Notes: generated from the sequence alone by a model not told the origin. Shown: positions 52,601-61,459, numbered from the stretch's first letter. The stretch: 64,000 bases of DNA from Dyadobacter sediminis (GCF_005860765.1 NZ_VCEI01000029.1:62001-126000); one strand, 5' to 3'. A program made the numbers and translations.

Positions 52601-53919
52601 AACGCAACTCCTTCATCAACCTGATCAATATCATAGTAGAAAGCACCTACAACCACATCACTGAATCCATCGTCGTTTACATCTCCTGCACCGGCGACGG
52701 AGTTGCCAAGTCCTGCCTCAATCTGATTCCCTTCCAGCGTAGTTGCGGGAATGTTGCTAAGTCCGGTTGCTGAGCCGAGGTAAATAAATGCAGCCCCTTC
52801 TTCATGCTGAACAGGATCACTTTCATACCATGGAGCGCCGACAATCACATCGCTAAATCCGTCTCCATTTACATCGCCTGCGCTGGCAACAGAAATACCC
52901 ATTAAAGATTCAGCCTGATTACAGGATAATGTAACAAATCCGGTTGTAACAGTTCCCGAAGAAGAACCATAATATACAAATGCCGCGCCTGCGTTCATAA
53001 TCCCGTTGATGTCAAAATATGGTGCTCCCACAATCACATCACTGTATCCGTCACCGTTCACATCGCCTGCACTCGCTACGGAAGCTCCCATTCCTGCTTC
53101 ATCCTGATTAACTTCCAGTGTTGCATTTGCATTACTTGGGTCACCATTTGCAATAATGGGATCAATGGTAACCGGGTAAACTGCATTTTGTACATCCACT
53201 GAAATCACAATGTCTTCATTGGCAACTGCCAGCGTAGCATCCAGCGCATTGCCTTTTGCATCCCAGCATTTAAGGTCATCATAGATTAAATGTTCTTTGT
53301 TGTCTCCTGCTATGCCCTTGCGGAAAAAATGCAGTTCATTAGCTCCGGTTTCTTTCACCTTCAAGCCTTCGGCAAACAACTTCACCTGTAATTTTCGGGT
53401 ATTCTTTGGTGCCGCATCAATGATAAAGTTCTGACGCACACCTTCCCTGCTATTGATATATTCTTCAACAAAGCCTTTATGCCTGATTTGCAGTTTATTT
53501 TCAATACTTTCCGTCATTGCATCAGATTGGGGCCGAAGGAACTTTCTTCCATCTGCGTAAATACCTTTATTCGTTAGTTTAAGCCTGAAATTATGCCCTG
53601 TGGAATCAATGCGGTTCTGAATGGCCAGTTCGCCGGACTTGTAATATGCCCTTAGATTTTGCCTCCGGTTTGGACTCTGAAGCAATCCGTTAGCAACATC
53701 TCTGGAAATGTAATATTCCCTATTTGCAAGTTCCTCCTGAATCTTCCCGTTTGTACCTTTCGGCATTTGCAGTGTCTTTGTTAGAGATCTGTTCTTCAAA
53801 TTGGTTTCAGGTGCCGGATCAACAGGCCTGACAAGTAAATAATCCTTGCCTGCATAAATCGCGGCCAATGCAGTCATGGCAAATATCAGAACGAAAACAG
53901 GTTTGTAAGTGTGCTTCAT
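49636..53919 (-). CDS. Giant FG-GAP repeat protein with T9SS sorting domain
   Basis: A 1427-residue exported protein. An N-terminal membrane/signal segment (VFVLIFAMTALAAIYAG) precedes a domain of about 230 residues found ahead of FG-GAP arrays in Bacteroidota. Then come 14 FG-GAP repeats (about 273-1110), each with the calcium-loop core GDVNGDGxSDVIVGAP and a strand like EGAAFVYHGSxxG. Two repeats deviate in the loop (GDVNDDG, GDVNGDA). Fourteen repeats would make two seven-bladed integrin-alpha-like propellers or a longer array. A fibronectin-like segment follows (VELISFTADTLERSVELHWTTASE). The type A sorting domain starts at YPNPVSDKVHI (about 1350). It is likely a surface adhesin or binding protein bound to the outside via T9SS. 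Confidence 0.9.
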   Translation of the reverse strand: MKHTYKPVFVLIFAMTALAAIYAGKDYLLVRPVDPAPETNLKNRSLTKTLQMPKGTNGKIQEELANREYYISRDVANGLLQSPNRRQNLRAYYKSGELAIQNRIDSTGHNFRLKLTNKGIYADGRKFLRPQSDAMTESIENKLQIRHKGFVEEYINSREGVRQNFIIDAAPKNTRKLQVKLFAEGLKVKETGANELHFFRKGIAGDNKEHLIYDDLKCWDAKGNALDATLAVANEDIVISVDVQNAVYPVTIDPIIANGDPSNANATLEVNQDEAGMGASVASAGDVNGDGYSDVIVGAPYFDINGIMNAGAAFVYYGSSSGTVTTGFVTLSCNQAESLMGISVASAGDVNGDGFSDVIVGAPWYESDPVQHEEGAAFIYLGSATGLSNIPATTLEGNQIEAGLGNSVAGAGDVNDDGFSDVVVGAFYYDIDQVDEGVAFVYHGSATGVDIIADQTLQKDQAEAQMGYSVAGAGDVNGDGYSDVIVGIPAYTNVQIGEGAAIIYYGSETGIQIIVTTTIESNVSLQQLAASVASAGDVNGDGYSDVIISSQFSNNNNGIVIVIAGSAAGANASNPIFTKTAYSGTSAGDVNGDGYGDIIIGAPYQESEINQEDEGMVFIFKGSASGLNSTAISILEGNKLDAGIGTSVASAGDVNGDGLSDIIVGAYLYDNGNNDEGAAFIYHGSAASTSLQATAKREGDQANAQVGSSVANAGDVNGDGYSDIIVGAPSYENAGLVNAGAIFVYQGSATGIGSTPAFTLKGDQAFALLGNSVSGAGDVNGDGYGDVVVGSRLYDQTLADEGAIIILYGSPSGLNAATKTMLYGNQLNASFGSSVAGAGDVNGDGYSDIIAAAPGFDNSPDNEGAAFVYHGSSSGIKTTFTTVLKSDLPNSFTDLSVAPAGDVNGDAFGDVIVGARNYNEGAAFVYHGSKAGINPEFNVSLPSDQVGAAMGSSVSGAGDVNGDGFSDVVVGAINHNAGQGAAFVFHGSSDGINSTSAATLENSQAGSLMGSSVAGAGDVNGDGYSDVIIGSLWYDKGQSNEGAAFVFHGSPDGVSTAYSALLESNQADANIFSVAGTGDVNGDGYSEVITGSKFYDNTNDQADAGAVFVYPGNNGGSNLKNNVRLYNSDLATNINKSQIQEHDFGVGLFAKSFLGRGKGKLVWETRKEGEGFSESPITNSTQFTDKQGAFISLGRTGAELKNVVNKNSNATKIRVRVKYDPVLALTGQVYGPWKYVSAYTSGSSYNASTPLPVELISFTADTLERSVELHWTTASEVNSKSFEIERCKNAHDWTQTGSVPANVNTKSISFYSFTDRSVLSGKYYYRLKMIDQDGTYTYGRIQTVNLQSAEILVTLYPNPVSDKVHIEYNGEDDVQQVQLISENGKTAFQSGEAVKQIDVKQLQPGLYILITTDRNGRKSTHKLIVKR
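50600..53110 (-). repeat. DNA repeat array encoding 14 FG-GAP units
   Basis: Fourteen imperfect units of about 160-200 bases. Each contains a near-identical core (plus strand CATCGCCATTTACATCGCC and variants). The third-codon positions vary and so the array has diverged, yet cores remain similar enough for recombination. Confidence 0.85.
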
Positions 53920-54258
53920 ATTTATTGGTTCTAAAATGATGGAATATAAACTGGGCCAGTGCGCTGCCGGTGTAAGTATATACAGTGCTTTTATATTTCC
54001 ATGTATGAAGTTACCCAGTGGCAGGTATTAAGGAATATTCGGTTGATGCAGGTATAGCATCAGTAAATTATAATTTGAAAAGTCAGTTGCTGTGCAGCTG
54101 CATACCAGTCATTATAATTACACGGTGCAGGATTCATTTAGCACTGTCAAGCCTTTTACTCAACCGTTTACACCTCCGGCTAATTCTTTTCCAAATTGAC
54201 AGCCAATAAAATCATCTTTGGTGATTCAAAAACGAACAAAATTTAACGCTCTTTTACT
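53920..54258. other. Divergent intergenic region
   Basis: 339 bases between the FG-GAP gene and the C1q-like gene. It contains TTACCCAGTGGCAGG at 54011-54025, similar to TGACCCAGTGACA at 45589-45601 in the other divergent surface region. No gene is seen. Confidence 0.45.
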
Positions 54259-55404
54259 ATGAGAAAACTTGTATTGCTTGCAGCGACTTTTGCCTGCAGC
54301 CATTGGCTACATGCCCAAAATGTAGGAATCAACACCATTACGCCTCATCCGAGTGCGTTGCTGGATATTCGGAAAATTGAGGGTCCACAGTTTAAAGGTG
54401 TTCTATTTCCTGAAGTAGATTTAACTAAAACTTCTCCGGTTGATCAGCTTAATTCTAAGCCAGCTCATAATCTTATAATATTTAACACCGGACAAACTCC
54501 TGTAGGATCCGCAGGAATAGGATATGATAGGGGACTCTATTACAATAATGGCAATGAGCAAAATCCATCCTGGATTGAAGTAGGTAAGGAAATTCCTCAT
54601 GATGGATACTATAATCAAGATTATATTTTCAAAATAACAAATACAAAAAACGGAAACTTTAATTCTTCAATTTGGGGTGTTTCAGAAACTGATGGAATTG
54701 GTGTACGGGGTGAAAGTGACAAAGGAAGTGCGGTGTACGGCGAAAGCAAAGACGGAAACGGAGTTTATGCCGTAAGCGAAACCGGAAATGCATTGAACGT
54801 AAAAGGGAAAATAAGGCTGCAGAACAACGGAGAAGGAGCCGGAAAAGTACTTACTTCGGATGCGAGCGGCAATGCCTCATGGCAAGCTTCAGGAAGTTTA
54901 CCAAATGTTGCTTTTTCTGTTAAAGGTATAGTCAATAATGATAGTGAAATAATGAGTGGCACTGCAAAAATTGTACATTTTGCTGCCGAAAAGTATGATT
55001 TAAATAATAACTTCAATTGTGCGTGTTTACAGCCACAGGTACAGCCTATAAGTAATTTTGTAGTACCTTATCATGGCATTTACCACTTTGATGCTTCTGT
55101 TATTGTTAATGAAAACGTCGGAGAAGGTGTGCCTCACTTTGTCGGTCAGGAAATGTATTTACGGGTACAAAGAGGAAATATTACATTTAAAGAAGCTGGT
55201 TATTATATTAGTATATGGGAAGATGGAGGCTCGGCAGAAGGCTCAGCCACATTGGTACTAAGTAAAGACGTTGAATTGTGGCCAGGTGATCTTGTTTCTA
55301 TATTTTGTTCAGTTAAACCAACTGGATCACTGCCTACTTCAAGTCTCAAAACAAGTGAAGAAGATGCCTACTTTAATGGAAGATTAGTTATAAAACTAAA
55401 CTAA
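54259..55404 (+). CDS. Exported tail-fibre/C1q-like surface protein
   Basis: A 381-residue protein. It has a signal peptide (1-20, ending HAQ) and then the Bacteroidota surface-fibre opening NVGINTITPHPSALLDIRK. A repetitive stretch follows (about 130-190) with GVSETDGIGVRGESDKG, AVYGESKDGNGVYAVSETG and ALNVKGKIRLQNNGEGAG, reminiscent of trimeric beta-helix or tail-fibre shafts. The C-terminal 150 residues resemble a C1q/TNF-like jelly roll: IVHFAAEKYDLNNNF, FVVPYHGIYHFDASVIV, MYLRVQRGNITFKEAG, VELWPGDLVSIFC. There is no sorting domain. It is probably a trimeric surface ligand-binding protein. Divergent from the FG-GAP gene. Confidence 0.75.
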   Translation: MRKLVLLAATFACSHWLHAQNVGINTITPHPSALLDIRKIEGPQFKGVLFPEVDLTKTSPVDQLNSKPAHNLIIFNTGQTPVGSAGIGYDRGLYYNNGNEQNPSWIEVGKEIPHDGYYNQDYIFKITNTKNGNFNSSIWGVSETDGIGVRGESDKGSAVYGESKDGNGVYAVSETGNALNVKGKIRLQNNGEGAGKVLTSDASGNASWQASGSLPNVAFSVKGIVNNDSEIMSGTAKIVHFAAEKYDLNNNFNCACLQPQVQPISNFVVPYHGIYHFDASVIVNENVGEGVPHFVGQEMYLRVQRGNITFKEAGYYISIWEDGGSAEGSATLVLSKDVELWPGDLVSIFCSVKPTGSLPTSSLKTSEEDAYFNGRLVIKLN

Positions 55405-55424
55405 TATATAAATTCAATAATATT

Positions 55425-55460
55425 AAAGCCCGACTGTCTTTGTGAGCAACCGGGCTTTTT
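55425..55460 (+). terminator. Terminator after the C1q-like gene
   Basis: AAAGCCCG pairs with CGGGCTTT across an 18-base loop and is followed by TTGTTT. It lies about 20 bases past the stop. Confidence 0.7.
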
Positions 55461-55512
55461 GTTTAAGATACTTTATTTGCTACTGCCTCAATTTACTTTC
55501 TTAAGGCAGCAT

Positions 55513-56958
55513 TCACTTTTTCATTACTTTTTTCGTCACAACAATTCCATCTGTTCGGGTGGTTTTAATCAGGTAAATGCCGGAAGGCAGGTTTTGTAAA
55601 TTAAACTCCTTTTTCCGCAGGTTGTCGTTAATGGATTGCATCGGTACAAACTGGGATTTACCGGAAGCGTTATAAATATCCACGCGCTTTATTTTTGTCC
55701 AGTCATCAGTTTCAATAACCATTTTTCCAGTAACCGGATTAGGATAAACGTTTAGTTCTTCATCACTATCAAAATGCAGATTCCTTATTTTACTGAATGT
55801 AAAAGTGCCATCGGTGTCAACCATTTTCAGCCTGTACAAATTTTCACCGGCAGCAGGGCCAAAATGCAGAAATGCATAGGACTTTAACGTTTTACTTTCG
55901 CCGTTTGCCTCCACTTGTCCAAGCAGATGCCATTCCTTGCTGTTTGTCCTATGCTGCACTTCAAAATAATCGCTGTTGATTTCCTCGGCAGTACTCCATA
56001 GCAGTTCAGCGTAATTCTCATTTTTTCTTGCTGTAAAGCCTACAAGCGTAACCGGATATGCACTGTTGCCGTCACCTGCTGTCATTCTGTAAAGATCAAG
56101 ATTTGCAAAATTGTTGGAAACATAATGCAAGCCCGCATCAACCGTACTGCCGGATGTAATTACATATTTTTCAGCAGCTTTATGAATGATCTGTAAAATT
56201 GCTTCCGTGTTTCCGTTCAGCTCCGATGTGTTGTAAATAATTCCTGCCTTTCCACTAAAAGCGACTGTTTCATTGAATGTATAAACCCTGTTAATGCTAT
56301 TTGTCGGTGAGCCCGGCACTGCTTTGGACGTTCTTGTCAAGGTTTTATTATCCAGTAGCAAATCTGTACCTGGAATAATGATCAGTCCGTCAAGAGAAAC
56401 AGGAGTTGTCTTTGCAATAAAAAAATGGCCTGCAGTAAATGGCCCGTCCGGGTTATTATCGGGAAACGGGTTTTCAGGATTGCCATTGCCGGGATTTCCG
56501 TTGTCCGGATCAATGTCACCTGCAGCTGTTATTTTTTGCAAATTCCGGTTCTGGAAACTGTTGAAAACAAGATGTGCACCTGCTTCCACCGTATTTCCGG
56601 AAGTAATTACATAACCTTCGGCAAGGTTCCAGTAAACCATCTTAAGCGTGGCCTCAACATTACTGTTCAATTCCGAAGGAAGATAGATTATTCCTGCTTT
56701 TCCGGTAAAATTAATTTCTTCATTGAATGCATAAACCCGCTTGATACTGCTGAATGATGATCCGGTTACGGCTTGCTGCTCACGGGTCAGAATTTTATTA
56801 TTTAATTGCAAGTCATTATCCGGAACAAGAACAAGTCCGTCAACAGAGACCACAGTTTTGCCTGAAATGAACAGACTGCCGGAATTGAATTGCGCCTGTA
56901 CGCTTGAATGAAAAAGCAATGGCAATAAGACAGATGCCAGAAAGGAGACTTTTTTCAT
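55513..56958 (-). CDS. T9SS type A sorting domain protein with duplicated domain
   Basis: A 481-residue exported protein (signal 1-22). Two similar domains of about 115 residues, roughly 24-140 and 173-290, share SGKTVVSVDGLVLVPDNDLQLNNK versus the matching TTPVSLDGLIIIPGTDLLLDNK-type opening, then INRVYTFNE and FSGKAGIIY. They are joined by a Gly/Asn/Pro-rich linker (GNPGNGNPENPFPDNNPDGP). A fibronectin-like segment (VTLVGFTARKNENYAELLW) and a type A sorting domain (VYPNPVTGKMVIE) follow. It is a T9SS surface protein of unknown role. It is 39 bp downstream of the 295-residue T9SS gene, so the two form an operon. Confidence 0.83.
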   Translation of the reverse strand: MKKVSFLASVLLPLLFHSSVQAQFNSGSLFISGKTVVSVDGLVLVPDNDLQLNNKILTREQQAVTGSSFSSIKRVYAFNEEINFTGKAGIIYLPSELNSNVEATLKMVYWNLAEGYVITSGNTVEAGAHLVFNSFQNRNLQKITAAGDIDPDNGNPGNGNPENPFPDNNPDGPFTAGHFFIAKTTPVSLDGLIIIPGTDLLLDNKTLTRTSKAVPGSPTNSINRVYTFNETVAFSGKAGIIYNTSELNGNTEAILQIIHKAAEKYVITSGSTVDAGLHYVSNNFANLDLYRMTAGDGNSAYPVTLVGFTARKNENYAELLWSTAEEINSDYFEVQHRTNSKEWHLLGQVEANGESKTLKSYAFLHFGPAAGENLYRLKMVDTDGTFTFSKIRNLHFDSDEELNVYPNPVTGKMVIETDDWTKIKRVDIYNASGKSQFVPMQSINDNLRKKEFNLQNLPSGIYLIKTTRTDGIVVTKKVMKK

Positions 56959-56997
56959 ACCATGTTTAAATATTAAAAGGTTATTGGATTGCTTTGG

Positions 56998-57885
56998 TCA
57001 TTCCGTATTGATCAGTACTTTTTGCGAATGTTGCGATCCGTCCTTACTGGTAATCATTACTACATACATTCCACTTGCAAAACTTCCGACATGAATCTCA
57101 TTCTGAACTGGTTCAGCTTTATAAACTGATTTTCCATAAATGGTAAAAAGCTGAATACTTTCCATGTTGTCCCAATCCGGAGCGACAATAACAAGCTTGT
57201 CCCTAACCGGATTGGGAAACAAAGAAATAGTTAAAGAAGCGCTTACCTTATTCCTTACAGTATGATGCATACTGTCAAAAATATCTTTGGGTCTGACTTG
57301 TTTTTGACCAGACTGCGCCACCATTTTCTTTCCGGCAACTTCCAAAGTATCTGCGCTATCTGGTACATGCGGGCTAATGAAAGTATCCGTCTTACAATGC
57401 GGAGATCGCAGCATAACATCCAGACAAATTCTTTTTTGATTGTTCATGTACTTTACTGCAAGATCTTCACGATCGTCTGACAGCTTGTTGCCTTCATTTT
57501 TTATAACTTCTCTTCTTTTATTACCATAGATCTTTTCATTATCAATACAAAATTTCTTGGTTGTCCGGTACAATTTAACATTTTGATCATCAAGATCTGG
57601 CCTATTCTGAACAACCCGTTTTTCAGGTTTGTAATAAGTTCGAGTATTTTGTTCAGGGCTCGGGCTTGAAAATGGCTTATCCTTAATAGTGGTCCTGTAT
57701 TCACTTCCAATCACATGATGTACTGCAACATTTTCCACTGCAAATGAATCTTTACTGTACCCGTTACTTACCGAATCGAAATCGTTAAAATTGGGATTTT
57801 TGTCAAAAAGCAGACATTCAGCAGCGATCAGCAATGCACCCATGAAAATGACAGGGAAAATACAAAATCGGAATATTGCCTTCAT
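56998..57885 (-). CDS. T9SS sorting domain protein, 295 residues
   Basis: An N-terminal hydrophobic signal (FRFCIFPVIFMGALLIAAECLLF) is followed by about 170 polar residues rich in Asn, Lys, Asp and Arg with no recognisable fold (NRPDLDDQNVKLYRTTKKFC, NKRREVIKNEGNKLSDDRED). A type A sorting domain closes the protein, beginning SLFPNPVRDKLVIVAPDW and ending VLINTE. I chose ATG 57885 because the signal starts there; ATG 57918 would add 11 residues. It is first of a two-gene unit with the 481-residue protein. TTACCGAAAGGCAA lies upstream at 58005. Function unknown. Confidence 0.75.
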   Translation of the reverse strand: MKAIFRFCIFPVIFMGALLIAAECLLFDKNPNFNDFDSVSNGYSKDSFAVENVAVHHVIGSEYRTTIKDKPFSSPSPEQNTRTYYKPEKRVVQNRPDLDDQNVKLYRTTKKFCIDNEKIYGNKRREVIKNEGNKLSDDREDLAVKYMNNQKRICLDVMLRSPHCKTDTFISPHVPDSADTLEVAGKKMVAQSGQKQVRPKDIFDSMHHTVRNKVSASLTISLFPNPVRDKLVIVAPDWDNMESIQLFTIYGKSVYKAEPVQNEIHVGSFASGMYVVMITSKDGSQHSQKVLINTE

Positions 57886-58072
57886 CTGATGATTTGGAGT
57901 GATGGTAACGATAAACATTTACGTATGCCTTAACAATGAGCATAGTAAATATTATAATCACTCTTGTACTTTCAGGAAAGCAATGATTTAAAGTAAACCA
58001 TCAATTACCGAAAGGCAATCACTACCTAAATTACAGCATGCAGAAACCTTTTCAATCCTGAAATCAGGTTGT

Positions 58073-58570
58073 TTAGTAGGGAAATGAATTCATAAAACGA
58101 TTCAGCACTAATTTATTCCCGTTTGTACTGTCGGCAGAAAAACAATACAATCCACGATTCCAGGCAAAGAAAGCAATTTTAGGACCAACCAAATGAATAT
58201 AAGCAGGATCCGTTTCCAGATTAATCACAGACGTGGCATTGGCAATATGCATGTCAACTTCATCCATAATTACCTTCATTACTTCTTTTACATCATCTGA
58301 ATGATCCTGACGGCTAAACAGCATAAATATTTCGCCATCTTCACTTTTGTACAAAGCCTCACCATCCTGTCCGGGCTCCGGAGCCTGATATTCTATACGA
58401 ATAAATTCACCAACCTTTTCAGGAATCAATGCACTGAATTCAGATATTTCCGGAGCGGCCCGCTGGTCAACATGATAAGGAATTTGCTTTGACTTAACCT
58501 GACATACCGCATTATCAGAAAAAAGAATGAGACTAACAGACAGTGCTGAGCCTAAATAATTCAATTTCAT
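58073..58570 (-). CDS. Hypothetical exported protein
   Basis: A 165-residue protein with a signal peptide (MKLNYLGSALSVSLILFSDNAVCQ). The mature region contains ISEFSALIPEKVGEFIRIEY, a Glu/Asp-rich middle, and VGPKIAFFAWNRGLYCFSAD near the end. I do not recognise a family. It starts 17 bp after the CheY-like gene stop and is translated in the same operon; a possible TTG start two codons earlier is less likely. It is probably periplasmic. The pairing with a receiver-only regulator is unexplained. Confidence 0.65.
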   Translation of the reverse strand: MKLNYLGSALSVSLILFSDNAVCQVKSKQIPYHVDQRAAPEISEFSALIPEKVGEFIRIEYQAPEPGQDGEALYKSEDGEIFMLFSRQDHSDDVKEVMKVIMDEVDMHIANATSVINLETDPAYIHLVGPKIAFFAWNRGLYCFSADSTNGNKLVLNRFMNSFPY

Positions 58571-58587
58571 ACTCAAAAACGGTTAGG

Positions 58588-58977
58588 TTACACGGATAAT
58601 ATTGACATTAATGTTTCCATTTCCAAAGGCTTGGCAAAAAGACCCATAATAAGCGGATTCGTCCTAGCTTGTTCAATATGCTGCGGGTCCATGCTCGATG
58701 TTACCATAAAAATTTTGATCTTTTTCCGGATTGTATCGGGCAATGCTTCAAAACCTTTTATAAATTCAAACCCGTCCATATCAGGCATTTGCAGATCCAG
58801 CAGTATAATCGTTTCTACAAGTTGCTCTCCATGTTTTTTGATGTATTTCAATGCATTTCTGGGAACATTAAAAGCTTTTACGGATTTTGCCATTCCGGTC
58901 CTTTCAATAAGTACTTCATAAGTCATTAATACGAAAGAACTATCGTCTATCAATAAAAAATCCAGCTTCCGATTCAT
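58588..58977 (-). CDS. Single-domain response regulator (CheY-like)
   Basis: A 129-residue receiver domain without an output domain. The acidic pair is Asp11-Asp12 (FLLIDDSSFV), the phospho-acceptor is Asp61 in LLDLQMPDMDG, the switch Thr/Ser is in MVTSSMDP and the conserved Lys is in LFAKPLEME. ATG 58977 is used because the fold begins there. No histidine kinase is adjacent; partners in phosphorelays of Cytophagales are often encoded elsewhere. It is the first gene of a pair with the hypothetical exported protein. Confidence 0.9.
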   Translation of the reverse strand: MNRKLDFLLIDDSSFVLMTYEVLIERTGMAKSVKAFNVPRNALKYIKKHGEQLVETIILLDLQMPDMDGFEFIKGFEALPDTIRKKIKIFMVTSSMDPQHIEQARTNPLIMGLFAKPLEMETLMSILSV

Positions 58978-59587
58978 ATAATTTGTGTCAAAATTTGATA
59001 GCATGTGTACCAATTATTTAAATAAAAAGACATTAATAACATAAGCGATTTTGTGGTATGGTTGTTTGCTCAATCGAAATAGTAAACTTTCCTAAACAAG
59101 CAACTTATACCCATTGCCATACAACCCTCTTACTTCATTGAAAACTTTCCTATACCACAGAATAAACTTATTTTGACTATGGATCAAATTGCTGTACATT
59201 AAAACACCTGCTTACACAACCATACGGGAACAACATACACGAGGAAGAAAATTGTAGCATCATTTGTACAAGTTTTAAGATTTCATTAATAGTTTATTGA
59301 GCACAAAGGAAAGATTAAGTTTTAAAATTAAGAAAGTACAATTACCCCACGACATGCCTCAGCTACCAATCGGAAAATAGAGACTTAATCATATGTAAAT
59401 ACTTCTAAGTATACCCTTACCTAACCGAAGAATAACTCAAATATGCCGATTGATAACTAATGGTATATTTTCTTTTATGTTTACATTGATATAGTATAGA
59501 TTTATACACTTTGTTGCTTTTAAAAACAATATTATCTTACGTTGTCAAGCATTGAAGTATAGAACTTACTACATCAATTCTATTTCT
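58978..59587. other. Intergenic region, no recognised feature
   Basis: About 600 AT-rich bases between divergent genes. TGTGGTAT (59051-59058) and ATACCACA (59152-59159) are complementary but 90 bases apart. I see no gene or structured RNA. Confidence 0.45.
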
Positions 59588-59890
59588 ATGTTTTGGTTTA
59601 AAGCAGGAGTTATTATTAACAGTATTGGAATTTTCCTAGTAATTGCCAATGCTGTTTATGATACACTTACATTAAATGAAAAGTACAATAATCATAATGG
59701 AGTATTAAACTTTATTGGCCTGGTGCTCATAATTGTTATTACAACCGCTTTCAGTTTAAAATTAACGGGTAAACTTTTAACTGCAAACATTATTTTATGG
59801 ATTCCAGCTGCTCCTTTACTGCTGTTCCTAACATTCACGACACTTTATATGATGGTGATTGCTTTTTCAAAAAATAAAAATTGGCATTAA
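59588..59890 (+). CDS. Small membrane protein
   Basis: A 100-residue protein with three hydrophobic segments: AGVIINSIGIFLVIANAVY, FIGLVLIIVITTAFSLKL and LWIPAAPLLLFLTFTTLY, with a short basic C-terminus (SKNKNWH). ATG 59588 is preferred to a TTG 36 bases upstream. I do not recognise a family. It is a single gene closed by a perfect hairpin at 59901. The AT content is high compared with the left half of the window. Confidence 0.6.
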   Translation: MFWFKAGVIINSIGIFLVIANAVYDTLTLNEKYNNHNGVLNFIGLVLIIVITTAFSLKLTGKLLTANIILWIPAAPLLLFLTFTTLYMMVIAFSKNKNWH

Positions 59891-59900
59891 CAATTTCTGA

Positions 59901-59946
59901 GTTAAACAAATAAAGACAGGCATTTGCCTGTCTTTATTTGTTTAAC
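59901..59946 (+). terminator. 22-bp perfect hairpin terminator
   Basis: The arms 59901-59922 and 59925-59946 are exact complements with a two-base loop. The stem contains A/T-rich outer and GACAGGCA inner parts, so it can act on both strands between the small membrane protein and the AraC gene. Confidence 0.9.
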
Positions 59947-60029
59947 GTTTTTAACTTTGTATTAAATAAGATAGGTTATCTAATTATGTTTTTTATTAAG
60001 CCAGATAGCTGCTTTAAATGAACACTTAA

Positions 60030-60908
60030 TCATTTGCATGAATTAACAAATCGATCTCTATAATATTTTGGCTTTACACCCGTAATTCTTTTAAAATGCC
60101 TGTAAAAATTTGAAATATTTTCAAATCCGCTCATATAACTGATCTGGGATACACTATGATTATTTTGCATCAGTAACTTACAGGCATGACTTACCCGAAC
60201 TTCCGTAACGCAATCTGAAAATGTTTTAAGCGTATGATGCCTGAAATATCTTGAAAAAGAAGCCGGACTCATACTCAATAAAGATGCAACTTGCTCCACA
60301 TAGATTTCCTGTGTATAGTTATTCTGAATAAATTCAAAAATCTTTGTTATTCTCTCAGTATCATAACTTTTACGAACAGAAACACTATTGGAAAGTAAAG
60401 GTTTCAATTCTTTACTCTCGGATAATTCAACAAGAATGGATAACAGACTTAATATTCGCCTTGTACCATTTTCTTCATTAAGCTGTTTAAGCTGTCTTGT
60501 GATACTTCTCTTTGTTTTACCATAAATTTCAAGCGCCAGTGACGAATTATCAAGAAGCCTTCTGACCGAATTCATTTCGGGAATATCAAAGAAACCGGAG
60601 CCAAGAAAGTCTTCCTTAAAATGAATAAAAACGGATTTTGCTTCCATCTCACCATTTTTCAAGTAATACTCATCACTGTTCCTGAACAAATGCGGAATGT
60701 TTGATCCGATCAATGAAAGATCCCCTTCATTAAAGTCACTAACATGGTCACCAATGTACTTTATTCCACTTCCTTTTTCGATCATAACAAGTTCATATTC
60801 CTTATGAAAATGCCATGGTTTATCAAAGTAGTGGCACTGCCATGTTTCGTAAAGAAACGATGTTTTTCCAGGAGGTATTAAACTGTGTAATTGCGGTTTC
60901 ATAATCAT
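60030..60908 (-). CDS. AraC family transcriptional regulator
   Basis: A 292-residue regulator. The N-terminal cupin-like ligand domain (about 10-130) contains WHFHKEYELVMIEKGSG and GDLSLIGSNIPHLFRN, which fit sugar-sensing AraC members. The C-terminal double helix-turn-helix (about 190-290) has VEQVASLLSMSPASFSRYF and the signature ISYMSGFENISNFYRHFKRITGVKPKYYR. Two adjacent ATGs (60908, 60902) are possible. It is divergent from the alpha-galactosidase-like gene, whose regulation it may govern; the shared region is 551 bp. Confidence 0.93.
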   Translation of the reverse strand: MIMKPQLHSLIPPGKTSFLYETWQCHYFDKPWHFHKEYELVMIEKGSGIKYIGDHVSDFNEGDLSLIGSNIPHLFRNSDEYYLKNGEMEAKSVFIHFKEDFLGSGFFDIPEMNSVRRLLDNSSLALEIYGKTKRSITRQLKQLNEENGTRRILSLLSILVELSESKELKPLLSNSVSVRKSYDTERITKIFEFIQNNYTQEIYVEQVASLLSMSPASFSRYFRHHTLKTFSDCVTEVRVSHACKLLMQNNHSVSQISYMSGFENISNFYRHFKRITGVKPKYYRDRFVNSCK

Positions 60909-61459
60909 ATAAATCTCGGAACATTAACTTGAATAAGTCATTTACGTATTGTAAGCTAGTGAGACCTTACAGATTTTCTTTAGATTACCTTGCTGTCGGC
61001 CAGTTTGAATTATTTTACGGCTAATACTCTGCTTATTAAGCCCATACGAACTTCAATTTTTAGAATATTATATAACCTTACATTCAGGCACTGAATAGTG
61101 CCTTATTTGAAATTTGATTAATTAGTTATAATCTTTTAGCACTAACTAACGAGAAGTAAAAAATACTTCAATCTAACAAGTAACGTCTTTGTTAAAAAAG
61201 TATAAACAAGTAATCAAATAGCATAACTACAGCGCATTGCAAATGTATAATTTTGACATATTCAAATTGGTTTCATCATACCCACCCAAAGTACCTATTC
61301 ATAAACTTTTGCAAGTCTGAACTACAATCGCATATAGAGTATAGATATTTGGAAAACGATATTCTATAAGTAAGTTTTTTAAAGCTTGTAAAAAGCCGGA
61401 CTTTTAACATAACAAACCTGGTATTTGAAGATGTAGGTATTCTAAATTGAAAAAGTTAT
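60909..61459. other. Divergent intergenic region
   Basis: About 550 AT-rich bases. The only clear structure is AGGCACT-GAAT-AGTGCCT (61086-61103), a 7-bp perfect hairpin or dyad that could be a regulator site. No gene is seen. Confidence 0.5.

Noticed and set aside
50600-53110. Regular repeats that could be mistaken for a CRISPR array or satellite
   Set aside because: The units are in frame, encode FG-GAP motifs and lack unique spacers of constant length.
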